Notes under the pieces: generated by a model | The model's input: the letters and a program-made list of their open reading frames with translations, nothing else | What the model was told of the DNA's origin: nothing | Database searches by the model: none | Shown here: positions 18,499 to 27,247 of the stretch, piece after piece | How positions within the stretch are numbered: the first letter of the stretch is position 1 | How the letters are laid out: each line of letters begins with the position of its first letter | From: an uncultured Treponema sp. | Lineage (GTDB): Bacteria > Spirochaetota > Spirochaetia > Treponematales > Treponemataceae | Assembly: GCA_905233535.1 (NCBI GenBank) | Contig: CAJOEO010000006.1 | Location: 6,931-42,428 of the forward strand | DNA length: 35,498 nt | Reading direction: 5' to 3' | Program-made: the position numbers and the translations under genes

Positions 18499-19434
18499 TC
18501 ATTCGTCGATTTCTTCACATTCGTTTTGGAAAATTTTGTGGAATTTTTCTGCGATTCCTTCATCTTGAACGTGCGAAATGCAGTAAGAAACTTTACGCGC
18601 GTTTAGACCTGTAACTTTTGCGATTTCCTCGTTTTTGGGCGAGCAAAGATAACGATACGAAAGTAAATCGTTTTGATTTTGCCAATTTTTCGTTTGATTT
18701 TGCATACTTTTGACGAGTCTTTCGTATTCTGCGCAATCTGCTTGCAAATTCGAAAGTTCCACGGCGTATTTTCGTTTGCGGAAAAACGCATTGTCGCGTT
18801 TGTTTACTAGTTTCGAGTGCAGTTCCGTCTTTTTTTCCGTTGTTGATTTTAGAATTTCCACCATCGAATCGATTTCTTTTTCCGTTTTTCCAGTGAAAGT
18901 CGCGAGATTTTTAATCGTTTTGTCGTCGAGCGAATAACACGATTTTAGAGCAAGCACAAGGGCAGTGTCTTTGGCAAGCCTAAGCGACGGCACACTCGTT
19001 TTGAATTGTCGTTTTCTTCCAAAAATCCGTCGTTTTTTTACTTTCAAATCGATTTCCGCGCTTTGTGGGTCTGAACGGTAATCTGCGAAAAAAACGCTTT
19101 CAACTTCGCCTTGTTTTGCGGCGGTCTGCAAAAATTCTTCTTCGGCACGATTTTTTAAAGATTTTTTTCGCCAAGAAAGTTTGTAGAACGAAATACAATT
19201 TCGCACGAACGTCGTAAAATCCGCCTGTTTTTCGTCGAACGTGTAGAGTAGTCGTTTGAATCGTTCGTGGTAGCGAAGCAAGAATTCACTGAGCGAATCT
19301 TCGTCAAAAGAACTAAGCGCGAACTTTTCAGGTGAACAGTAAACGTTTGCCCAAATCGCCTTTACCGCTTCATCTTCCGTGATTTTTCCAGACGCAAACA
19401 ACTGTGGAATTTCGTTCGTTTGGATTTGTTTCAT
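18499..19434 (-). CDS. Hypothetical protein; possible divergent sigma-70-like / HTH protein
   Basis: LLRYHERFKRLLYTFDEKQADFTTFVRNCI resembles sigma region 2; C-terminal NEEIAKVTGLNARKVSYCISHVQDE is HTH-like; start MKQIQTNEIP at 19434. Confidence 0.7.
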   Translation of the reverse strand: MKQIQTNEIPQLFASGKITEDEAVKAIWANVYCSPEKFALSSFDEDSLSEFLLRYHERFKRLLYTFDEKQADFTTFVRNCISFYKLSWRKKSLKNRAEEEFLQTAAKQGEVESVFFADYRSDPQSAEIDLKVKKRRIFGRKRQFKTSVPSLRLAKDTALVLALKSCYSLDDKTIKNLATFTGKTEKEIDSMVEILKSTTEKKTELHSKLVNKRDNAFFRKRKYAVELSNLQADCAEYERLVKSMQNQTKNWQNQNDLLSYRYLCSPKNEEIAKVTGLNARKVSYCISHVQDEGIAEKFHKIFQNECEEIDE

Positions 19435-19539
19435 TTTTTTTCCTCCGATTTTTACTTTGGGAAAATTCCCATCGAAGAAAATACAAGCAAAATCCGTGCC
19501 AAGTGGAATTATTGGAGATTTGGGGGTATTTTTTAGCGA

Positions 19540-19577
19540 AAAATGCAACAAAACTTGTTGCATTTTGTTGCATTTTT
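19540..19577 (-). terminator. Hairpin with an extra repeat half-site downstream of nrnA
   Basis: aaaatgcaaca-aaact-tgttgcatttt (11-bp perfect stem) followed by a further gttgcattttt. Confidence 0.65.
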
Positions 19578-19578
19578 G

Positions 19579-20562
19579 TTAGAAAAATACGTTTTTGAAT
19601 TCTAAAGTGATTGCTTTTACGATTTCGCTGACTCGACCTTCCGTGCTAAGTCCAGCGGCGTTTTTGTGTCCGCCACCACCAAATTTCGCGGCAATTGTGC
19701 TAACGTCAACGTTGTCGCGCGAGCGAAGTCCCGCTGTGCAAGTGGTTTCTGTGTCTTGTCGCACAAAAAGAACCGCCTCAACGCCGTCAACCGCAAGCAA
19801 AAGCGAATAGAGCGCGTCAGAATCTCGACCATCTTGCCCGAACGCCCAAGAATCTTTTTGCGTTTCATACGTTACAATCAATTTTCCGTTGTATTTTCGT
19901 TCCGCACGAGAAAGAAGAACTCCAAGAAGTTTTCGCGTATTGAACGCTCGTCCGCCAGAAATTTCGTCGTAAGTTTTTCGTGGATTTGCGCCCGCTTCAA
20001 CTAGTCGCGCCGCTTGCCTAAAAACTTCCGCAGAATCTTCCGTCAAAAATCTAAAATATCCCGTATCGGTGGAAAGTCCCGTAAAAAGCCATTTTGCGAC
20101 TTGGTTTGGCAAATCGCCGACTGTTTTTTCGTAAAGTTGTTGCACGATGCATGCAGTCGCGGGCGACGTTGGGTCGATTATGGAATTTTGCGTTTGTTGC
20201 GAAGTTTTGTGGTGGTCTACTATAAACGTGTCGAAGTCGTCGAGATTTCCTTCGATTTCGCCAAATCGACTTTTTTCCGAACAATCCAAAATAATTAACG
20301 CGGCGTTTTTCCTTTCGTCTTGCGAGATTTCCTTCGCTTTCGTGCTAAAAGAATCCGTCCAATTTCTGATTTCTGCGCGTTTAAAAGGTCCTGCCGAAAG
20401 AAGTTGGCACGATTTTCCTTTCGATTTTAAAAGTTCGCCCATCGCCAAACTCGAAAAAATCGCGTCTCCGTCAGGTTCTTTGTGCGAAACAACAAAAAAA
20501 AAGTTGTGCGACGACACGAACGCACAAAAATTTTCGATTTGTTCATTGGTTATGATTTTCAT
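19579..20562 (-). CDS. nrnA: DHH/DHHA1 phosphoesterase, NrnA-like oligoribonuclease / pAp phosphatase
   Basis: VSHKEPDGDAIFSSLAMGELLKSKGK, DTFIVDHHKT, GGGGHKNAAG motifs. Confidence 0.9.
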   Translation of the reverse strand: MKIITNEQIENFCAFVSSHNFFFVVSHKEPDGDAIFSSLAMGELLKSKGKSCQLLSAGPFKRAEIRNWTDSFSTKAKEISQDERKNAALIILDCSEKSRFGEIEGNLDDFDTFIVDHHKTSQQTQNSIIDPTSPATACIVQQLYEKTVGDLPNQVAKWLFTGLSTDTGYFRFLTEDSAEVFRQAARLVEAGANPRKTYDEISGGRAFNTRKLLGVLLSRAERKYNGKLIVTYETQKDSWAFGQDGRDSDALYSLLLAVDGVEAVLFVRQDTETTCTAGLRSRDNVDVSTIAAKFGGGGHKNAAGLSTEGRVSEIVKAITLEFKNVFF

Positions 20563-20577
20563 TTTGTTTTTCCCCAA

Positions 20578-20612
20578 AAAAATAGGGACTGCTGTAAAAC
20601 GCAGCAGCCCCG
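20578..20612 (-). terminator. Intrinsic terminator downstream of the 20634..21110 gene
   Basis: Minus strand ggggctgctgcgttttacagcagtccctattttt. Confidence 0.75.
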
Positions 20613-20633
20613 TTCAACTTTTCGCCAAACGAA

Positions 20634-21110
20634 TTAGTACTCTAATGTGATTGATTCTTTTTCGAGGTCGGAAACTTTTGTGTCCGAATCCGCAACCGTC
20701 CAATAACTACTTCGGCGTGACAACGGCATAGAAAGAACAACGTGGTCAAAATTTCCGTCGCGTGAGAAAACCGTGATGTACGGCTCAACACCTTTGTAAA
20801 TCGGGCGGAACTGAAGTTTTTGCTGTTTTTTGCCGTCCATTGCGTACCAAGCCTTTGGAATTGTAACTTCCGCCATCTCGTGCGAATTCCTCTGGTACAA
20901 AACGATGTAGGCATCTGGGTGGTCGATAACTCTGTAAATGCGAGCATTTCTGTAGTTGAGAGCCGACATCTGTAGAGGATACTGGAAATCTTTGTGTGGT
21001 GAATCCACTCTTCCAGATTCTAGACTTTTCGCAGAATCCGAATCCTGAGCAGTTGCAGAAAACGCAATCGCTCCCGCAAGCAGTGCCGAAATAATAAGTG
21101 ATTTTTTCAT
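20634..21110 (-). CDS. Secreted/periplasmic hypothetical protein
   Basis: Signal peptide MKKSLIISALLAGAIAFSATAQ; no recognised domain. Confidence 0.8.
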   Translation of the reverse strand: MKKSLIISALLAGAIAFSATAQDSDSAKSLESGRVDSPHKDFQYPLQMSALNYRNARIYRVIDHPDAYIVLYQRNSHEMAEVTIPKAWYAMDGKKQQKLQFRPIYKGVEPYITVFSRDGNFDHVVLSMPLSRRSSYWTVADSDTKVSDLEKESITLEY

Positions 21111-21139
21111 CTTGCAAAACTCCTTTTTGCTATACCCTT

Positions 21140-22102
21140 TTATATAAGGGCAAGCATGATTGCCTTTATTGTGTGCTTTCTATTTTCTGCTTCGTCCCAC
21201 ACTTTACTTGCGGAACTTTCAAAGAGAGAGTCAGTAACTTCCTGTCCCTTTACCGCTGGAAGGCAGTGCATGAAAATCGTTCCCGCTTTGCCAGTTTGAG
21301 CCATAAGTTTTTCATTTACTTGATACGGGGAAAGCAGTTTGGTTCGTTCATCTTTGAGCGATTCTTCGCCCATCGAAACCCAAACATCAGTATACAAGCA
21401 ATCCGCCCCGTTTACAACAGAAATTTCGTCTGAAACTTCGATTTTTGCACCACTTTTCATCGCAAATGGTTTGCAGATTTCTTGAATTTCTTTTGGAGGG
21501 AAAAGTTCTTTTGGGCTGTAAATTGCAAAATCGATTCCGAGTTTTGCAGAAATTACCATTAGCGAACGAGCGACGTTGTTTCGTCCGTCGCCACAAAACG
21601 CCCACTTTAAGCCTTTTAATTTTCCAAAATTTTCTTTAAGAGTCATAATATCGGCGAGTGCTTGCGTCGGGTGAAAATCGTCCGTAAGCCCATTTATGAC
21701 TGGAATTCCAGAAAATTCCGCGAGTTCTTTGACGTGTTTTTGGCTGAATCCGCGAAATTCAATCGCGCTAAACATTCTTCCCAAAACTCGCGCCGTGTCT
21801 TTTACGCTTTCTTTTCCGCCTAGTTGAATGTCGTCAGTTGACATAAAAACAGGGTGTCCGCCTTCTTCGCCGAATGCTGTTTCAAACGACGAGCGCGTTC
21901 TTGTGGAACGTTTTTCAAAAATCAAAGCGATTGTTTTTCCTAAAAATCGCTGATGGACTTCGCCTGCGTGCGCTTGTTTTTTTACCAAAAAAGCGTAATC
22001 GAGGATTTGTAAAATTTCCTCTGGTTCGTAGTCTAGCCAAGTAAGGAGAGAACGACCTTTGAACGGGGACTCGAACGGTTCTGTTTGAATTTGATAGGAC
22101 AT
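21140..22102 (-). CDS. argF: Ornithine carbamoyltransferase
   Basis: FEKRSTRTRSSFETA, DDFHPTQALADIMTL, FMHCLPA motifs. Confidence 0.96.
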   Translation of the reverse strand: MSYQIQTEPFESPFKGRSLLTWLDYEPEEILQILDYAFLVKKQAHAGEVHQRFLGKTIALIFEKRSTRTRSSFETAFGEEGGHPVFMSTDDIQLGGKESVKDTARVLGRMFSAIEFRGFSQKHVKELAEFSGIPVINGLTDDFHPTQALADIMTLKENFGKLKGLKWAFCGDGRNNVARSLMVISAKLGIDFAIYSPKELFPPKEIQEICKPFAMKSGAKIEVSDEISVVNGADCLYTDVWVSMGEESLKDERTKLLSPYQVNEKLMAQTGKAGTIFMHCLPAVKGQEVTDSLFESSASKVWDEAENRKHTIKAIMLALI

Positions 22103-22123
22103 TCAAACCTCCTAGAATTAAAA

Positions 22124-22158
22124 GAAAAAAGCCGTCTGCGTCGGCAGACGGCTAAAAT
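22124..22158 (-). terminator. Intrinsic terminator between tRNA-CAT and argF
   Basis: agccgtctgc-gtc-ggcagacggct stem followed on the minus strand by a T-tract. Confidence 0.8.
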
Positions 22159-22159
22159 C

Positions 22160-22232
22160 TAGGGGCGATAGGACTCGAACCTATGACATACGGAATATGA
22201 GTCCGGTGTTCTACCAACTGGACTACGCCCCC
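22160..22232 (-). tRNA. tRNA with CAT anticodon (tRNA-Met or lysidine tRNA-Ile2)
   Basis: GGGGGCGTAGTCCAGTTGGTAGAACACCGGACTCATATTCCGTATGTCATAGGTTCGAGTCCTATCGCCCCTA cloverleaf. Confidence 0.88.
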
Positions 22233-22323
22233 AAGTGATGTCGTTTATATTACATGAATTGATTTTTTTTGTCAATATGTCAAAATTTGTTTTATAATTT
22301 TTCAATATTTTTTTGGAGGAAAA

Positions 22324-22818
22324 ATGAAAAAGATTTTTTTGTGCGTTGCGTTTTTTTTGGTAAGTTTGTGCGTTTTTGCAGACCCTGCCGAAGGTTTTTG
22401 GATTAGTGTGGACGAAAATTCTGGAAAAGAAACTGCGGGTTGGCAGATTTTTCAAGAAAACGGCGTTCTTTGCGGAAAAATTCTTTCTGTTGCGGAGCAA
22501 GCGCAAGACGTAAAGGCGTTTTCGGCGACGGGAAAATCGTATAGTAATTTTTACGACGGCGTGGACATTGGAACTCTTTTTGTTGTTGGAACAAAATGGA
22601 TTTGGGATTTGAAAAACTCGTCGAGTGGAAAGTGGTCTGGTGGTTTTGTAATTGACCCGCAAAACGGAAAACGTTACAAATGCGAAATCACTTTTAGAAA
22701 AGCGGACGGAAAAAAATTCGTCGTTGATACGCTTGAAATGCGCGGAAAAGTCGGTCCGTTTGGAAGAAGTCAATTTTGGAAAAAAGCAAGCCAAGAAGAT
22801 GCTTCAAGTCTAAAATAA
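22324..22818 (+). CDS. Secreted DUF2147-like protein
   Basis: Signal peptide MKKIFLCVAFFLVSLCVFA, then EGFWISVDENSGKETAGWQIFQENGVLCGKIL...GKWSGGFVIDPQNGKRYKCEI. Confidence 0.8.
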   Translation: MKKIFLCVAFFLVSLCVFADPAEGFWISVDENSGKETAGWQIFQENGVLCGKILSVAEQAQDVKAFSATGKSYSNFYDGVDIGTLFVVGTKWIWDLKNSSSGKWSGGFVIDPQNGKRYKCEITFRKADGKKFVVDTLEMRGKVGPFGRSQFWKKASQEDASSLK

Positions 22819-22842
22819 TGGAGCGAAATTTTTTTTCATTAA

Positions 22843-22882
22843 AAAACGGCGGTTTTTGAATTTAAACCGTCGTTTTTTTTTC
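22843..22882 (+). terminator. Intrinsic terminator downstream of the DUF2147-like gene
   Basis: acggcggttt-ttgaattt-aaaccgtcgt followed by T8. Confidence 0.8.
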
Positions 22883-22917
22883 GATACAAAATGCAAAAAA
22901 AACACTAAATTCTTTTC

Positions 22918-23697
22918 ATGCGAAATTACACAACAAACGCGCTAGTGCTTCATTTACAACGTCAAGGCGAATCGAATCGGCTGGCGACGTTTTTGACTCC
23001 AAACGAGGGAATCGTTCGTGCGACGATTTTTGGCGGGGCAAAAAGTCGATTGCGGTCGCTCGTTTCTCCAATGAACACGGGGCGGGTATGGGTTTCTAAA
23101 AAAAATAACGGAATGTCCGCGAAAATAAGCGATTTTAGCGCGGAAAAATGTAGACTTTCGTTTAGGGAAAGCCTTTTTAAGATGGCGCAGGCGGACGTTA
23201 TGGCGGAACTTTTGATAAAAACGCAAGCCGCTGGAAGTCCTCAAAAAGCGTTCGTTTTGGCAAATGCTTTTTTGGACGGAATGGATTTTTTTGACGAAAA
23301 CGAATCTCGGCGCGGATTTGTTCGATTTTTATGGCGATATTTGGAACTTTTGGGCGAACAACCTTCCGTTTTGGAGTGTTTTCATTGTGGTTCGTCGCTC
23401 GACGTTTTGCGTGGAAAAAACGGCTTTGAAAAGGTATCATTGAAAGGAGCATTCGATTGGAAAGAAATGGCTTTCGTTTGCGCCGATTGCGCAACGGGCG
23501 CAGGCGATTTTGAAATGATTTCTTCGCGTGCGCTTGGATATTTATACGCCGTGTCTTTTTTGAAGCCAAGCGAATCTCGTGCAATTTCAATCGACGAAGA
23601 ATCGCTTGGCGAATTAAAACGATTTTGCCTCGCGCTTTTAGAACATTCTTGTGGCATTCGATTAAAAAGTCTGGAAGCAGTAGCAAATTTTCTGTAG
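22918..23697 (+). CDS. recO: DNA repair protein RecO
   Basis: NALVLHLQRQGESNRLATFLTPNEGIVRATIFGGAKSRLRSLVSP; Cys motif CFHCGSSLD...CADC. Confidence 0.9.
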   Translation: MRNYTTNALVLHLQRQGESNRLATFLTPNEGIVRATIFGGAKSRLRSLVSPMNTGRVWVSKKNNGMSAKISDFSAEKCRLSFRESLFKMAQADVMAELLIKTQAAGSPQKAFVLANAFLDGMDFFDENESRRGFVRFLWRYLELLGEQPSVLECFHCGSSLDVLRGKNGFEKVSLKGAFDWKEMAFVCADCATGAGDFEMISSRALGYLYAVSFLKPSESRAISIDEESLGELKRFCLALLEHSCGIRLKSLEAVANFL

Positions 23698-23726
23698 AAA
23701 TTCAATTTTTATAAGAGGAAATACAA

Positions 23727-25027
23727 ATGAGAGCAGTTGACATTATTATGAAAAAACGCGGAACTCGTGCAAGCAATGCAAAAAATGAACTTTCTGCACA
23801 AGAAATCAAATTTTTTGTGGACGGATACGTTTCTGGTACGATTAGCGACTATCAAATGAGCGCGTTTTTAATGGCGGTATATTTTAATGGCATGACGTTT
23901 AAAGAAACGGGCTTTTTAACAGAGGCGATGTTAAATTCTGGCGACAGAATCGATTTTCATAAAAACGGCGAAAACGCGCAAACGATTTTCACGGATAAAC
24001 ATTCGACGGGCGGCGTGGGCGACAAAATTTCGCTTCCGCTTGCGCCGATTGTGGCTGCGTGTGGCGTAAAAGACCCGATGATGAGCGGGCGCGCGTTGGG
24101 ACACACGGGCGGCACGCTCGACAAACTCGAATCGATTTTTGGTTACCGCGTGAATTTGAGCGAAGCCGAATTTAAGGCTGGAATTGACGCGGACGGATTT
24201 GCGATGATGGGGCAAACTCCAAAAATCGCGCCTGCCGACAAAAAAATGTACGCACTTCGCGACGTTACGGCTACGGTTGAAAGCGTGCCTTTGATTACCG
24301 CGTCGATTCTTTCAAAAAAAATCGCGGAAGGCGCGGACGCGCTTGTTTTTGACGTAAAATGCGGTTCGGGCGCGTTTATGAAAAATCAAAAAGAAGCGGA
24401 AGAATTGGCGACTTTTCTTGTGGAAACCGCAAAAACAATGGGCAAAAAGGCGAGCGCGTTCATCACGAACATGGATTTTCCTCTTGGTCGAACGGTTGGG
24501 AATTTCTTGGAAATCGAAGAAACGATTGATTGTTTGAAAGGCAAAGGTCCTGCAGACGTTATGGAATTGACGTATTGTTTGGGCGAGGAAATGCTTGTTC
24601 TTTCAAAAAATGCGACTTCTCAAAAAGATGCGCGACAAAAAATGGAAGAGGCGATTTCTTCTGGGCGTGCGCTTGAGAGATTTTTGTCGAACGTAAAGCG
24701 TCAGGGTGGCGATGTTGAAAAATTGATGAGCGAAATTGGAAAACGTCGAAGTCAATTTAAGGCGGAATTTGTTGCGCAAAAAAGCGGCTTTTTGTCTTTT
24801 GACGCATTCAAAATCGGGCTTGCGGGCGTAAATTTGGGCGTTGGACGAAATCGCGCGGACGAGGACGTTTTTGCGGACGCGGGAATGATTTTCAAAAGCC
24901 GATAATCGAACTTTTTGGAAAAAATCAGGAATGTTTGGCGGGCGCGTTAGAAATTTTGTCCGATGCAACGGCGTATTTTGACGAAAAAATCGAAGAAAAA
25001 CCGTTAATCATCAAAAAAATTTGCTAG
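23727..25027 (+). pseudogene. Pyrimidine-nucleoside/thymidine phosphorylase with a frameshifting deletion; ORF 23727..24905, C-terminal remnant in the -1 frame 24896..25027
   Basis: MRAVDIIMKKRGTRASNAKNELSAQEIKFFVDGYVSGTISDYQMSAFLMAVYFNGM, KHSTGGVGDKISLPLAPIVAACG, SGRALGHTGGTLDKLESI; remnant KPIIELFGKNQECLAGALEILSDATAYFDEKIEEKPLIIKKIC*. Confidence 0.88.
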
Positions 25028-25080
25028 GAATTTTTTTCGGTGTGTGAGCAAATTCAAAATCGAAAAAAATTGAGGGGAAA

Positions 25081-27234
25081 ATGAAAAATTGGAATAAACG
25101 GCAGGTTTTGCGCGAGGACGTTTTGAATCTGCATGAAAAATACGGAATTGACGCGCTAACCGCGTCGATTCTGGTTAGACGAGGCATTACAAAAGGAAGC
25201 GATATTCAGTTTTTTTTGGAAGACAGCGTGCGATTTATGCACAGTCCGTTTAAGTTTGCGAACATGGAAGACGTTGTTGACCGCATTTTTCAGGCAAAAG
25301 ACGAGGGCGAAATCGTTTTGATTTTTGGCGATTCTGATGTGGACGGAATTACGTCAACGGTCGTTTTGTTTGACGCGCTTTCGGCGTTGGGCGTAGACGT
25401 GCGGTGGCGGCTTCCGAGCGGAACAGACCCTTACGGCTTAAACACGCGGGCAATCGACGACTTTGAAAAAGAAAACGGCACGCTAATAATCACCGTGGAT
25501 TGCGGAATTTCAAACGTTGCAGAAATCGAATACGCTTCGCAAAAAGGCATGGACGTAATCGTTCTTGACCATCACAATCCGCCAGAAATTTTGCCGTCGC
25601 CTGCGATTATAATCGACCCAAAATGCGCAGATTCGGGTTATCCGTTCAAAGATATTTCGGGGTGCGCCGTGGCGTACAAAGTTTCTAGCGCGTTGCGATT
25701 TGCGCAAACGGAATTGTACAAAAACGAGGTCGCTTTAATCGTGGCGAGCGAAGAAAAAGACGGTTCGATTTTAATTAACGCGCTAAAAACGCAAAATCTT
25801 GTGGAAAAAAATCGACTTTCGATTTCGGTACAACCTGGTACAAACGTTTTTGAAACGAATTTGCCGATTTTTTTGCAGGGGCAACAACTTTTTGCTTGGG
25901 ATTGCGCACAAACAAAAGCTCTTTTAACAAAGGCTTTTGGAAATGGAGCAGATTTTCAACTTGTGGATTTTAGAAATCAAGTTTCAAAAAATTGGAAATG
26001 GGCTTCAAATCTTTCGATTTCCGCGCTTCGTTCAAAATCTCGGTTCGCGCTCTATTATAAGGAAGAAAATTGCGATTTGATGGCGTTTTTCAATTTTTTT
26101 GTAACGTATTGCGGGCAGATGGTTTCGCAGTCGAACAAAAATGCGCTTGCGGACGAGCGCGATTTGCAACTTGTAACGCTTGCCGCGCTTGCGGACATAA
26201 TGCCACTTTTGGACGAAAATCGAATTTTTGTAAAAAACGGAATCAAATCTTTAAACGAAATTGAAAAAGTCCGCGAAGGCTTGCGCGAATTGCTTTCAAT
26301 GCAAGATTTGCTCGGAAAACGAATCACGTCTTCCATTCTTTCTTGGCGCGTTGTTCCCGTTTTGAACGCGACGGGACGTTTACGCCAGCCAGAAATCGGT
26401 CTTCAACTTCTTTTGGAGAAAGATTCTCAAAAACGAATTGAACTTGCCGCCCGAGTAATCGAAATGAACGACGAGCGAAAACGTCTTGGCGCGGAAGCCT
26501 GGGAATATGGGCGGGCGCAGGCGGAAAAATCGATTTCGGAAAATGACGGAAAACTTTGCCTTGTAATCGACGAGCGAATAAATCGCGGCGTTTCTGGAAA
26601 CGTGGCGGGAAAACTCGTGTCGGTTTTTAACGTGCCGTCAATGGCAATTACGACTGTTGAAGACGTTGCGATTGGTTCGATGCGAAGTTGCCGTTCGTTT
26701 GACGCGACGGCGTTTTTGGACGCTCTCGACAAAAACGAGGGGGGCGAAAACTTTTTTTTGAGCCACGGCGGACACAATTATGCGGCGGGTTTTTCGTTCA
26801 AAAAAGAGCGAATGGCAGAATTTCGCGAAAAACTTTCAAAACTAATTCCGACGATTCAACTTGGCGCGGACGAAAGCGAGAATTTTGACGTTGATGCAGA
26901 AATTCCAGAAAAATTCCTCACGCCAGAAATTTTGTCGATTGTCGATAAACTTGAACCGTTCGGCGAAGCGAACCGCGAAATTTTGTTTATGAGTCGTTCG
27001 CTAAAAATCGACGATTGCCTTGTCGTCGGAAAAAGCGAAAAGCAACACCTAAAACTCACGTTTGAATGTGGCGGCACAAAATGGCCTGCTATGATTTGGG
27101 GCGGCGCGGAAATGTTGCACCGCGATTTTGACAAGGGCGAGCGCGTGGATATTCTTTATCATGTTGGACGCAATGTTTATCAAGGCGTTGAAAAACCGCA
27201 ATTAATCGTGGCAGATATTCGCCGTTCGATGTAA
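25081..27234 (+). CDS. recJ: Single-stranded-DNA-specific exonuclease RecJ with an internal insertion
   Basis: VLIFGDSDVDGITSTVVL, ITVDCGIS, VIVLDHHNPPEILPSPAIIIDPK, LVTLAALADIMPLLDENRIFVKNG, SHGGHNYAAGFSF. Confidence 0.92.
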   Translation: MKNWNKRQVLREDVLNLHEKYGIDALTASILVRRGITKGSDIQFFLEDSVRFMHSPFKFANMEDVVDRIFQAKDEGEIVLIFGDSDVDGITSTVVLFDALSALGVDVRWRLPSGTDPYGLNTRAIDDFEKENGTLIITVDCGISNVAEIEYASQKGMDVIVLDHHNPPEILPSPAIIIDPKCADSGYPFKDISGCAVAYKVSSALRFAQTELYKNEVALIVASEEKDGSILINALKTQNLVEKNRLSISVQPGTNVFETNLPIFLQGQQLFAWDCAQTKALLTKAFGNGADFQLVDFRNQVSKNWKWASNLSISALRSKSRFALYYKEENCDLMAFFNFFVTYCGQMVSQSNKNALADERDLQLVTLAALADIMPLLDENRIFVKNGIKSLNEIEKVREGLRELLSMQDLLGKRITSSILSWRVVPVLNATGRLRQPEIGLQLLLEKDSQKRIELAARVIEMNDERKRLGAEAWEYGRAQAEKSISENDGKLCLVIDERINRGVSGNVAGKLVSVFNVPSMAITTVEDVAIGSMRSCRSFDATAFLDALDKNEGGENFFLSHGGHNYAAGFSFKKERMAEFREKLSKLIPTIQLGADESENFDVDAEIPEKFLTPEILSIVDKLEPFGEANREILFMSRSLKIDDCLVVGKSEKQHLKLTFECGGTKWPAMIWGGAEMLHRDFDKGERVDILYHVGRNVYQGVEKPQLIVADIRRSM

Positions 27235-27247
27235 TTTTGGAGGAAAA

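Noticed and set aside
22159-22794. 211-aa minus-strand ORF
   Set aside because: It covers the tRNA and is antisense to the DUF2147-like gene; composition (K/R/F/N-rich) is typical of spurious antisense frames here.
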